DNA of 10,062 nucleotides from Betaproteobacteria bacterium (GTDB lineage Bacteria > Pseudomonadota > Gammaproteobacteria > Burkholderiales > SG8-41), in NCBI GenBank assembly GCA_025356695.1, contig JANXSE010000258.1:1-10062 (forward strand). The letters run 5' to 3'. Positions 1 to 6,749 of the stretch are shown piece by piece. The position numbers and the translations under genes were made by a program. Positions within the stretch are counted from its first letter, which is position 1. Every line of letters begins with the position of its first letter. The notes under the pieces are model-generated. The model was given only the letters and a program-made list of their open reading frames with translations. It ran no database searches and was not told the DNA's origin.

Positions 1-1
1 G

Positions 2-1609
2 AGCCGGGCGAAGAAGGTCGCTCTGATCAAAGGCGATATCGAACTCCTCAAACGCCTCTCCCGTTCAGCCTCCGCGCCTGATCCTGCCGGAGTTTCGGTC
101 CCTGAGCCTGTCGAAGGGTATTTCGGCGAGTATCCGCCGGATTTCTTTGACCTTATCATCATCGACGAGTGCCATCGTGGCGGCGCGAACGACGAGAGCA
201 ACTGGCGCGCCATCATGGAGCACTTCGCGCCCGCGGTGCAGCTCGGGCTGACCGCCACGCCCAAGCGCAAGGACAACGCCGACACTTACGCCTACTTCGG
301 CGAGCCGGTGTTCATCTACTCGCTCAAGGATGGCATCAACGACGGCTTTCTGACGCCGTTCAAGGTCAAGCAGATCCAGACCACGCTCGACGACTACGTC
401 TACACTGCGGACGACACCGTAGTCGAGGGCGAAGTCGAAGCGGGCAAGCGCTACGAAGAAAAGGACTTCAACAAGATCATCGAGATCAAGGCGCGCGAGA
501 AAAAGCGCGTGGAAATCTTCATGTCGCAGATCAACCAGCGGGAAAAGACGCTGGTGTTTTGCGCAACGCAGGCTCACGCGCTGGCGGTGCGCGACCTCAT
601 CAACCAGATGAAGACCGGCAGCGACCCGAACTACTGCCAACGGGTCACGGCCAGCGACGGCGAATTGGGCGAACAGCATCTGCGCGATTTTCAGGACAAC
701 GAAAAAACGATCCCGACCATCCTGACGACTTCGCAGAAACTCTCTACCGGTGTCGATGCGCGCAACGTCCGCAACATTGTGCTGATGCGTCCGATCAACT
801 CGATGATCGAGTTCAAGCAGATTATCGGCCGCGGCACCCGGCTCTACGACGGCAAGGATTACTTCACGATCTACGACTTCGTCAAGGCGCACCACCACTT
901 CAGCGATCCCGAATGGGACGGCGAGCCGCTCGAACCTGAGCCGAAGGAGCCCAAATATCCGGAGCCCGAACCCAAGGAGCCGGGCGGAGTGAAGGAGCCG
1001 CCGCCCGAACGCAAGAAAAGGGCGAAGATCAAGCTTGCCGACGGCAAGGAGCGAACCATCCAGCACATGATGATGACGACCTTCTGGCATCCGGACGGCA
1101 CGCCAATGTCGGCACAGCAATTTATGGAAATGCTGTTCGGCAAACTGCCGGAGTTCTTCAAGGACGAGGCCGAGCTCAGAACGCTTTGGAGCGCACCCGA
1201 CACGCGCAAGAAGCTGCTACAGGGGCTCGCCGAGAAAGGCTTCGGCCACGAGCAACTGGCCGAAATGCAGAAGATCATCGACGCCGAGAAGAGCGATCTC
1301 TTCGACGTGCTCGCGCATGTAGCTTATGCCATGCCTCCCGTTACGCGAGAGGCGCGGGCCTCGGGTGCCAAAGCTCACATCGACACGTCGTTCAATGCCA
1401 AACAGCGGGCGTTCCTCGACTTCGTCCTGCAGCATTACGTGAATGTGGGCGTTGAGGAACTCGAGCAGAACAAACTGACCCCGTTGCTGCGTCTGCGGTA
1501 TCACGATTCCATTGCCGACGCTGTAGCGGACCTGGGCGAACCGGAAGTGATCGGCCGGGTATTCGCCGGGTTTCAAAAATTTCTTTATGAACCGCGCGCT
1601 GCGGCATAA
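2..1609 (+). CDS. hsdR: Type I restriction endonuclease R subunit (HsdR, EcoEI-like), 5'-truncated by window edge
   Basis: This is the motor and cleavage subunit of a type I restriction-modification complex. It uses ATP to translocate DNA and cuts unmethylated foreign DNA together with HsdM and HsdS, which would lie outside the window. The frame is open from base 2 and gives 535 residues; the family is usually about 800, so the N-terminal nuclease domain and Walker A motif are missing only because the window starts here. Visible superfamily 2 helicase motifs are DECH at residues 55-58, TATP at 84-87, the TTSQKLSTGVD motif at 242-252 and QIIGRGTR at 273-280. Residues about 309-338 form a Pro/Glu-rich linker of repeated PEPKEP units. 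The remainder (about 340-535) fits the C-terminal EcoEI_R_C-type region that contacts the methylase. A dispersed palindrome adds an in-frame VSVPEPVEG peptide at residues 31-39, ahead of DECH. I see no frameshift. The R-subunit assignment is firm; the EcoEI subtype is inferred. Confidence 0.93.
   Translation, partial: SRAKKVALIKGDIELLKRLSRSASAPDPAGVSVPEPVEGYFGEYPPDFFDLIIIDECHRGGANDESNWRAIMEHFAPAVQLGLTATPKRKDNADTYAYFGEPVFIYSLKDGINDGFLTPFKVKQIQTTLDDYVYTADDTVVEGEVEAGKRYEEKDFNKIIEIKAREKKRVEIFMSQINQREKTLVFCATQAHALAVRDLINQMKTGSDPNYCQRVTASDGELGEQHLRDFQDNEKTIPTILTTSQKLSTGVDARNVRNIVLMRPINSMIEFKQIIGRGTRLYDGKDYFTIYDFVKAHHHFSDPEWDGEPLEPEPKEPKYPEPEPKEPGGVKEPPPERKKRAKIKLADGKERTIQHMMMTTFWHPDGTPMSAQQFMEMLFGKLPEFFKDEAELRTLWSAPDTRKKLLQGLAEKGFGHEQLAEMQKIIDAEKSDLFDVLAHVAYAMPPVTREARASGAKAHIDTSFNAKQRAFLDFVLQHYVNVGVEELEQNKLTPLLRLRYHDSIADAVADLGEPEVIGRVFAGFQKFLYEPRAAA
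95..118 (+). repeat. In-frame copy of dispersed palindrome (core CCTGAGCCTGTCGAAGG) inside hsdR
   Basis: Bases 101-117 match the 17-base core of the repeat at 1731-1747 with one difference. Only the inner stem is kept here (CCCT at 100-103 pairing with AGGG at 115-118); the outer arms are absent. It is read in frame and contributes SVPEPVEG to HsdR in the stretch before the DECH box, without shifting the frame. Confidence 0.7.
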
Positions 1610-1723
1610 GACGGGTGACCGCTGCATGCCGGACATTGATGCTGTGCAAATAGGTCAATTTGTCTTTTGACAGTTCACCGGATATTCGCAGCAATGGCTG
1701 CTAAGGGAGCTCTGAAAAACCAG

Positions 1724-1754
1724 CGTTCGTCCTGAGCTTGTCGAAGGATGAACG
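1724..1754 (+). repeat. REP-like hairpin, copy 1
   Basis: The arms CGTTCGTCCT (1724-1733) and AGGATGAACG (1745-1754) pair over 10 bp with one G-U wobble when read on the plus strand, around the loop GAGCTTGTCGA. It lies 115 bases past the hsdR stop, in the orientation that folds better in hsdR read-through RNA. Confidence 0.8.
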
Positions 1755-1782
1755 CTTGAGCACATTGATTCTGCGCGGTTCT

Positions 1783-1815
1783 CCGTTCATGGTTCGACAG
1801 GCTCACCACGAACGG
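1783..1815 (-). repeat. REP-like hairpin, copy 2 (reverse orientation)
   Basis: The arms at 1783-1793 and 1805-1815 pair over 11 bp with one imperfect position. That position is A-C on the plus strand but a G-U wobble on the minus strand, so the repeat is oriented as the 3' end of the minus-strand dehydrogenase transcript. Relative to copy 1, the inner stem changes from CC/GG to GG/CC as a paired substitution. Confidence 0.8.
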
Positions 1816-1835
1816 GGCAGTAATTCAGAGCTTCC

Positions 1836-3077
1836 CTAAGCCTCCGGCCCCGCGTACTTGCCGGCCGTCTGCGGAAACATTGCCTTCACGATCTTGAATT
1901 TTGAGACATCGACCGTCGCATCGCGATGCAGAAACAGCGAGGCGTCGCGCAGATATTTCTCGATGCCGAAATCGAGCATGATGCCGTTGCCGCCGTGCAA
2001 TTCGACGGCATGCTGGCAGACCTTGAAGATTTCCTCCGAGGCGAACATCTTGACCATCACGCACAACGCTTCGGCGTCGTGCGAGCCGCTGTCGACGGCG
2101 CGTACGGCTTCGTTGAGCATGGAGCGCACAGCGGCGATTTTTGTCGCCATGTCGGCGAGGCGCAGCGCGACCGCCTGATGCTTGATCAGGATGCGTCCGC
2201 CCTGCACGTAGTTCTGCACGTAGTCGGCAGTCTTCTCGAAGGCGGCGACGCCGACGCCCAAGTTCTTGGCGGCGACGATGATCTTGCCCGGACGGAAGTA
2301 GATGCCGGCGCGCGTCAGCGCGATGTCTTCGACGAGGCAATGATCGAGCGGCACGGCGCAGTCTTCGAAGACGATTTCACCGTTGTTCATGAAGCGTCCG
2401 CCCAGCGTTTCGTTGCAGCGCGCGACCGTGAGGCCCGGTGTGTCGCGCGGCACCAGAAAGCTCGAGGTGCCTTTGGTCATGCCTGCGCCCGGCGTGGTCG
2501 TTGCATAAACGACGTAGAGGCTGGCGTCGTAGCCGTTGGTGATGAACTGCTTGCGGCCGTTCAGCACCCACTTGTCGCCTTTTTTGACGGCCTTGGTGTG
2601 CATCATCGCTTCGGGCACATCGTAGGGCAGCCAGCGGTCGGAGGCGCCGCGCGGCTCGGTCAGCGCGTGCGCGAGCAGAAAGGACGGGTCTTCGACGATG
2701 CGTGGAAACCATTTTTCCAGCAGGTGGCGCGGCGCGATGTTCTGCAGCAGCTTGGAGATTTTCCAGATCTGCACGAGTTTGTCGGCAAGGCCGGAATCAC
2801 CGCGCGCAATTTCCTCGGCAACCATGGCGAAGGTCTGCACCTCGGTTTTAGGATCGACCGGTGTGCCGCCGAATTCCTCCGGGATGCCGAGTGTCCTCAC
2901 GCCGATGCGGTGCGCGCCTTCGAGCAGTTCGCGCGACGGCCGGTTCTCCGGCGTCATGTCCCATTCGAGCTTCCAGTTCCTGCGGATGAACGGCGCGACG
3001 TCGTTATCGACGAAGCGGCGTATGGTGTCGCGCATCATGCGTTGTTCTTCGGTGAGCACGCGTTCGCTCATGTCCAT
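1836..3077 (-). CDS. Acyl-CoA dehydrogenase family protein with Asp at the catalytic-base position
   Basis: This is a 413-residue flavoprotein of the acyl-CoA dehydrogenase family, cytoplasmic, expected to oxidise an acyl-CoA at the alpha-beta bond and pass electrons to ETF. Evidence includes LTEPRGASD at residues 139-147 (the FAD/substrate LTEP motif), WVLNGRKQFITNG at 170-182, and HGGNGIM at 361-367 near the C-terminus; length is normal for the family. Start ATG 3077 is chosen because GGAG lies six bases upstream, though an in-frame ATG sits at codon 3. Oddity: the usual Y-E-G-T segment carrying the catalytic Glu reads R-D-A-T, giving Asp386. The alternative helix-G Glu used by isovaleryl-CoA dehydrogenases is Gly264 by alignment. 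The TAG stop lies within the terminal repeat of the adjacent element. It is divergent from a Bug-type binding protein gene, so it may act on an imported organic acid. The substrate is unknown. Confidence 0.92.
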   Translation of the reverse strand: MDMSERVLTEEQRMMRDTIRRFVDNDVAPFIRRNWKLEWDMTPENRPSRELLEGAHRIGVRTLGIPEEFGGTPVDPKTEVQTFAMVAEEIARGDSGLADKLVQIWKISKLLQNIAPRHLLEKWFPRIVEDPSFLLAHALTEPRGASDRWLPYDVPEAMMHTKAVKKGDKWVLNGRKQFITNGYDASLYVVYATTTPGAGMTKGTSSFLVPRDTPGLTVARCNETLGGRFMNNGEIVFEDCAVPLDHCLVEDIALTRAGIYFRPGKIIVAAKNLGVGVAAFEKTADYVQNYVQGGRILIKHQAVALRLADMATKIAAVRSMLNEAVRAVDSGSHDAEALCVMVKMFASEEIFKVCQHAVELHGGNGIMLDFGIEKYLRDASLFLHRDATVDVSKFKIVKAMFPQTAGKYAGPEA

Positions 3078-3083
3078 CGCTGA

Positions 3084-3087
3084 CTCC
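3084..3087 (-). promoter_or_regulatory. Ribosome binding site deciding the dehydrogenase start
   Basis: GGAG on the minus strand ends six bases before ATG 3077. Spacing to the internal ATG at codon 3 would be 12 bases, so the first ATG is favoured. Confidence 0.6.
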
Positions 3088-3108
3088 GGCTGCGGTTAAG
3101 GAGCGGCA

Positions 3109-3137
3109 ACGATAGAAACAACTGCGTATGCTGTCAA
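3109..3137 (-). promoter_or_regulatory. Sigma-70-type promoter for the acyl-CoA dehydrogenase gene
   Basis: On the minus strand a perfect -35 box TTGACA (3137-3132) is followed by a 17-base spacer and a -10 box TATCGT (3114-3109, 4 of 6 matches). The predicted start near 3102 leaves a leader of about 25 bases that contains the GGAG ribosome binding site. Confidence 0.65.
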
Positions 3138-3174
3138 TCGGCGGCATTGCGGACGCGACCGCCGCGAAAAATGC

Positions 3175-3180
3175 CATAAT
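3175..3180 (+). promoter_or_regulatory. Candidate -10 box for the Bug-type binding protein operon
   Basis: CATAAT matches the -10 consensus at 5 of 6 positions and is 40 bases before ATG 3220. No convincing -35 box stands 16-18 bases upstream; TTGCGG at 3147-3152 is 22 bases away, so the promoter may need an activator. Confidence 0.35.
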
Positions 3181-3183
3181 TGA

Positions 3184-3198
3184 TGTATGTTCCATACA
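3184..3198. promoter_or_regulatory. 15-bp palindrome, candidate operator
   Basis: TGTATG-TTC-CATACA is a perfect 6-bp inverted repeat with a 3-base centre. It starts three bases after the candidate -10 box of the binding-protein gene, where a bound repressor would block transcription. A further GTATG half-site at 3126-3130 lies in the spacer of the dehydrogenase promoter. The size and symmetry resemble GntR- or LacI-type sites, but no regulator gene is in the window. Confidence 0.4.
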
Positions 3199-3219
3199 GC
3201 AGCCAGACGGGAGTTCGTA

Positions 3220-4188
3220 ATGCGTTGGATAAAATTTTTTGCGCTGGCAGTTCTGGTGACGCCGGCGGCGCAGGCCGCCGATGCAGCGCGCGGTTATCCC
3301 GACCGCCCGGTGCGCATCATCACCGGCTCGCCCGGCAGCACCTCGGATATCGTGCCGCGTTTCGTCGCCAATAAGCTGGCGGCTCTTTGGGGCCAGCAGA
3401 TCGTCATCGACAACCGCCCCGGCGCCGGCGGCATTATCGGCACCGAGATCGGCGCCAAGGCTGCCCCCGACGGTTACACGCTGACCGTCGGCCACATCGG
3501 CACGCATGCGAGCCCGCAGTTTCTGTTCAAGAAACTCAATTACGACCCGGTCAGGGATTTCGCGCCAATTACGCAGTTATCGGTATCGGGCATCGCGCTG
3601 GCCGTTAACGCATCGGTGCCGGCCAACAACGTGAAGGAATTCATCGCCTATGCAAAAGGCAAACCGGGCGGCGTCAACTACGGCTCGGCGGGCGGTGGTA
3701 CCAGCAGCCAGTTGTCGGGCGAACTGTTCAACCAGATGACCGGCGCCAAACTCACGCACATTCCGTACAAAGGCGCAGGCTTTGCGCTGGCGGCGCTGAT
3801 TGCCAACGAGGTGCAGGCGGCGTTTTTGTCGACAACCACCGCCAGCGGGCAGGTGAAAACGGGGCGCATCAAAGCGCTCGCCGTATTAAGTCCGAAACGT
3901 TTTTCCGCGGCGCCCGATGTGCCGAGCGCGCCGGAGTCGGGCCTGCCCGGCATTGAATCGAATGTGTGGTTCGGCCTTTATGCGCCGGCCGGCACGCCCA
4001 AAGCGTTGATTACCAAAATCAACCGTGACGTCGTCGCCGTGCTGAACATGCCGGAGACGCGTGAAGCATTTTTGTTGCAGGGCGCCGAGACCGCGCCGAT
4101 GACGCCGGAGGAATACGGCGCCTTCCTTAAAAAGGAAATCGACAAATGGGGCAAAGTGATCAAGGACGCCGGCATCCGGTCGGAATGA
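3220..4188 (+). CDS. Bug/TctC-type periplasmic substrate-binding protein
   Basis: This is a 322-residue extracytoplasmic receptor of the tripartite tricarboxylate transporter (Bug) family, which binds small carboxylates or related organic acids in the periplasm. ATG 3220 is chosen over the in-frame ATG at 3187 because GGGAG ends six bases before it and because it gives a clean signal peptide: a charged start (MRWIK), a hydrophobic core and an AQA-AD cleavage site near residue 19. Family signatures are YPDRPVRIITGSPG (26-39), VIDNRPGAGGIIGTEIGAK (62-80), APDGYTL (82-88), the Y-G-S segment at 154-156 and HIPYKG at 180-185. The first loop has SPGSTSD where many Bugs have PPGGxxD, so ligand contacts may differ. 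No TctA/TctB membrane genes are adjacent, which is common for orphan Bug receptors. It overlaps the next gene by four bases. Confidence 0.93.
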   Translation: MRWIKFFALAVLVTPAAQAADAARGYPDRPVRIITGSPGSTSDIVPRFVANKLAALWGQQIVIDNRPGAGGIIGTEIGAKAAPDGYTLTVGHIGTHASPQFLFKKLNYDPVRDFAPITQLSVSGIALAVNASVPANNVKEFIAYAKGKPGGVNYGSAGGGTSSQLSGELFNQMTGAKLTHIPYKGAGFALAALIANEVQAAFLSTTTASGQVKTGRIKALAVLSPKRFSAAPDVPSAPESGLPGIESNVWFGLYAPAGTPKALITKINRDVVAVLNMPETREAFLLQGAETAPMTPEEYGAFLKKEIDKWGKVIKDAGIRSE

Positions 4189-4646
4189 ACAAGCTGCGTG
4201 CCAGCCGCGCTCTGCTGCTCGGCGTATCGGCGGTGATCGCCGTTGATGCCGCAGCACAGATTTACGAATGCACGGATGCGCGCGGCGCGAAGGAGTTCAC
4301 GCAAGCCTGTCCGCCCGGCACCGTCAGGCAGCGCCAGGTCTCGCGCGGCGACGAACCGCCGGCGGCTGCGCCCGAGGCAAAATCCCCGGCGATGCAGGAC
4401 GTGGAATTCAAAAAGCGTCTGCAAGAGCGCAATGACGCCGAGGCAAAGGCTGCCGAAGAGCGCGTGAAGAGCGAAGAGGCGGCGCGCAATTGCGCGCAGG
4501 CGCGCATCCAGATGAAGGCGCTGCTCGAAGGCCAGCGCATGCAGCGGCTCGACCCCGACACCGGCGAGCGCATCAATCTCGGCGACGCCGAGCGCGCGGC
4601 GGATGCCGACCGTCAGCGTGTGCTGGTCGAGCAGTGGTGCAAGTAG
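4185..4646 (+). CDS. DUF4124-domain exported protein
   Basis: This is a 153-residue protein whose start ATG 4185 overlaps the TGA of the upstream binding-protein gene (ATGA), so translation is probably coupled. An upstream in-frame ATG at 4146 is rejected because it would bury the signal peptide. Residues 1-24 form a signal peptide ending DAAA-Q. The mature protein begins with IYECTDARGAKEF, the hallmark of DUF4124, a small domain common in exported proteobacterial proteins of unknown function. A low-complexity linker rich in Ala, Glu and Lys (about 55-101), probably helical, leads to a C-terminal segment ending EQWCK. Four cysteines (29, 42, 103, 152) could form two disulfides in the periplasm. 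Its role is unknown. Location and export are well supported; a link to the binding protein rests only on the overlap. Confidence 0.85.
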   Translation: MNKLRASRALLLGVSAVIAVDAAAQIYECTDARGAKEFTQACPPGTVRQRQVSRGDEPPAAAPEAKSPAMQDVEFKKRLQERNDAEAKAAEERVKSEEAARNCAQARIQMKALLEGQRMQRLDPDTGERINLGDAERAADADRQRVLVEQWCK

Positions 4647-4715
4647 TGCGGGACTGAGGACCGGGGTTTCGAAACTGAGCGGACCTGCATCGTGCCGCCG
4701 GTTTTCGGGGCGATG

Positions 4716-4748
4716 CCGTTCACGGTTCGACAGGCTCACCGCGAACGG
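4716..4748 (-). repeat. REP-like hairpin, copy 3, downstream of kup
   Basis: The arms at 4716-4726 and 4738-4748 form an 11-bp stem with one imperfect position, which becomes a G-U wobble only on the minus strand. It differs from copy 2 by a paired T-A to C-G change in the stem. It begins 20 bases beyond the kup stop codon in the direction of kup transcription and probably marks or protects the 3' end of that transcript. The rest of the 4647-4767 gap shows no clear terminator with a T-run for either strand. Confidence 0.8.
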
Positions 4749-4767
4749 AACAACAAGACCGCGCTTT

Positions 4768-6648
4768 TTATATTTCTACCTGCGTGCCGAGTTCAATCAC
4801 GCGGTTCGACGGGATGTGAAAATAATCGACGATGCTGCCGGCGTTGCGCGTCATCGTTGCAAACAACCGCTCGCGCCACAACGCCATGCCTTCGCCCGGC
4901 GTCGGGATCACCGTTTCGCGGCTGACGAAGAACGAAGTTTCGAGCGTATTGAATTCCATGCCATGCGGCTTGCACAACCCAAGCGCTTTCGGCACGTCCG
5001 GCACGTTCATGAAACCGAAGTGCAGTTTGATGCGATAACACTCATTGCCGAGTTGTTCGATCGACAGGCGTTCTTCGTCGGGTACCCATGGCACGTCGCG
5101 GTAGATCACGGTCAGAAACACGATGCGTTCGTGAATGACTTTGTTGTGCGCGAGATTGTGCAGCAGCGCGTGCGGCACCGATTCGCCGTCGCCGACCAGA
5201 AAGATTGAAGTGCCGTGTACGCGCGGCGGCGGATCCTGGAACAGCGAACCGAGGAAGGGCTTCAAGGCAATCGAAGAACTGCGCATGCGCTCAAACAGAA
5301 TTTCACGGCCGCGCCGCCACGTTACCATCACCGTGAAAACGGCCGCACCCATGGCCAGCGGGAACCAGCCGCCATCAACTGTCTTGACGAGGTTGGCCGA
5401 CAGGAATGCCGCATCGACGGCAAGGAAGCAGCCGGTCGAGGCGATGCACAGCAGCAGTTTGTAGCCCCAGCAGTAACGAATCACGAAAAACGTCAGCACG
5501 GTGTCGATTAGCATGGTGCCCGAGACGGCCAACCCGTAGGCCGAGGCGAGGTTCGCCGACGAGCCGAAACCGATGACGGCGGCAAGAATCGCGATCAACA
5601 GGCTCCAGTTGATGACGGGGATATAGATCTGGCCGATTTCACGCGCCGAAGTCTGAATGATTTGCGTGCGCGGCAGAAAACCGAGTTGCACCGCCTGCTT
5701 GGTAACCGAATAGGCGCCCGAGATCACCGCCTGCGACGCGATCACGGTGGCGAGTGTGGCGAGAGCCACCATCGGATAAAGCGCCCAATCCGGAAACATC
5801 AGATAAAACGGATTGCTGACGGCCTCGGGGTTGGCGATCAAGAGCGCGCCCTGACCGAGGTAGTTCAGCGCCAGCGCCGGAAATACCAGCGAGAACCAGC
5901 CGATGCGTATGGCGCGTTTGCCGAAGTGCCCCATGTCGGCATACAGCGCTTCGGCGCCGGTAACGGCGAGACAGACCGCGCCGAGGACGAGAAAAGACGA
6001 CCAGCCGTGCAGGGTCAGGAAATGATAGGCATGCCAGGGATTGAATGCGTGCAGAATTTCCGGCGTTTTCATGATGTGCGGCATGCCGGCCACGCCGAGC
6101 ACGCAGAACCACAAGGCCATCACCGGCCCGAACAGGGCGCCGACCGTTGAGGTGCCGGTGCGCTGAATCGCAAACAGCGCGATCAGCACGATCACCGTAA
6201 TCGGCACGACATAAGGTTTCAGCACCGGTGTCGCGATCTCCAGCCCTTCGACCGCGGAGAGCACCGAGATCGCGGGTGTAATCACGCCATCGCCGTAAAA
6301 CAGCGCGGCGCCGAAGACGCCGACGATGGCGAGGCCGGTACTCCAGCCTTTGCGTTCTTTTACCGAGGCCGAGGCGAGGGCCAGCAGCGCCATGATGCCG
6401 CCTTCGCCCTTGTTGTCGGCGCGCATGATCAGCATCACGTATTTGAGCGAGACGACGAACATCAGCGCCCACAATATGGTCGACACACCGCCGACCACAT
6501 TGGCCGCGGTGAATTCAATGCCATGCGACGGGTTGAATACTTCTTTTGCCGCGTACAGCGGGCTGGTGCCGATGTCGCCGTAGACGATGCCGAGGGCCGC
6601 CAGCGTTACTGCGGCGATCGGTTGGCGGTCGGGATCCGTCCGGGTCAT
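4768..6648 (-). CDS. kup: Low-affinity potassium uptake protein Kup
   Basis: This is a 626-residue inner-membrane K+/H+ symporter of the Kup/HAK/KT family, which imports potassium using the proton gradient. It has the N-terminal signature GIVYGDIGTSPLYA (residues 20-33) with the conserved Asp25, NKGEGG at 79-84, and FYGDGVITPAISVLSAVEG at 117-135. About 12 hydrophobic segments follow to about residue 440, then a cytoplasmic C-terminal domain ending in the typical VDYFHIPSNRVIELG motif. ATG 6648 is chosen because it gives the usual N-terminus and length; the frame extends to a GTG at 6708, but that would add 20 polar residues and lie almost on the predicted transcription start. The ribosome binding site before 6648 is poor. 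All signature residues look intact. It stands as a single gene, about 100 bases behind the M24-like gene on the same strand. Confidence 0.96.
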   Translation of the reverse strand: MTRTDPDRQPIAAVTLAALGIVYGDIGTSPLYAAKEVFNPSHGIEFTAANVVGGVSTILWALMFVVSLKYVMLIMRADNKGEGGIMALLALASASVKERKGWSTGLAIVGVFGAALFYGDGVITPAISVLSAVEGLEIATPVLKPYVVPITVIVLIALFAIQRTGTSTVGALFGPVMALWFCVLGVAGMPHIMKTPEILHAFNPWHAYHFLTLHGWSSFLVLGAVCLAVTGAEALYADMGHFGKRAIRIGWFSLVFPALALNYLGQGALLIANPEAVSNPFYLMFPDWALYPMVALATLATVIASQAVISGAYSVTKQAVQLGFLPRTQIIQTSAREIGQIYIPVINWSLLIAILAAVIGFGSSANLASAYGLAVSGTMLIDTVLTFFVIRYCWGYKLLLCIASTGCFLAVDAAFLSANLVKTVDGGWFPLAMGAAVFTVMVTWRRGREILFERMRSSSIALKPFLGSLFQDPPPRVHGTSIFLVGDGESVPHALLHNLAHNKVIHERIVFLTVIYRDVPWVPDEERLSIEQLGNECYRIKLHFGFMNVPDVPKALGLCKPHGMEFNTLETSFFVSRETVIPTPGEGMALWRERLFATMTRNAGSIVDYFHIPSNRVIELGTQVEI

Positions 6649-6716
6649 CAGTCGGCTATAGCTGAAATGAGTGTTGCCACTGTCATGGCGTGAGGTGCGG
6701 CGCTGCACATACCGCT

Positions 6717-6745
6717 AGTATAGCCCTCGCCATCTTTTTCGTCGC
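6717..6745 (-). promoter_or_regulatory. Candidate promoter for kup
   Basis: The minus strand carries TATACT (6722-6717), 5 of 6 matches to the -10 consensus, with a weak -35 GCGACG (6745-6740, 3 of 6) at 17-base spacing. Transcription would start near 6710, giving a leader of about 60 bases before ATG 6648. This is one reason to reject the GTG at 6708 as start. Confidence 0.35.
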
Positions 6746-6749
6746 CGCG

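Larger units (their letters stand above)
1701..1840. mobile_element. 140-bp MITE-like composite element: terminal inverted repeats around two opposed REP-like hairpins
   Basis: The left end (1701-1716, CTAAGGGAGCTCTGAA) is an imperfect inverted copy of the right end (1824-1840, whose reverse complement is CTTAGGGAAGCTCTGAA): one inserted base and one substitution over 17. Inside each end lies a hairpin repeat (1724-1754 and 1783-1815) in opposite orientation, separated by a 28-base centre. The whole is a nested palindrome with no open reading frame of note. TA dinucleotides abut both ends, which would fit a TA-targeting (IS630/mariner-like) MITE, but a target duplication is not proven. It fills the convergent gap between hsdR and the acyl-CoA dehydrogenase gene. 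Its right end overlaps the last codons of the dehydrogenase and provides its stop. The remaining gap sequence (1610-1700) has no feature I can support. Confidence 0.65.

Noticed and set aside
65..1120. 351-codon minus-strand open frame opposite hsdR
   Set aside because: Antisense shadow with low-complexity Arg/Leu/Val-rich sequence; hsdR helicase motifs are on the plus strand.
1667..1695. TTGACA with AGCAAT as a promoter in the hsdR downstream gap
   Set aside because: The -10 box is poor, and downstream on the plus strand there is only the palindromic element and an antisense frame.
1926..3083. 385-codon plus-strand open frame opposite the acyl-CoA dehydrogenase
   Set aside because: Antisense shadow of a well-supported gene; no motif, and it runs over the dehydrogenase ribosome binding site.
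3187..3219. Upstream ATG start for the Bug-type binding protein
   Set aside because: It falls inside the palindrome, has no ribosome binding site and would put charged residues ahead of the signal peptide.
6649..6708. Upstream GTG start for kup
   Set aside because: It would add 20 polar residues not usual in Kup and lie at the predicted transcription start; ATG 6648 gives the normal N-terminus and length.
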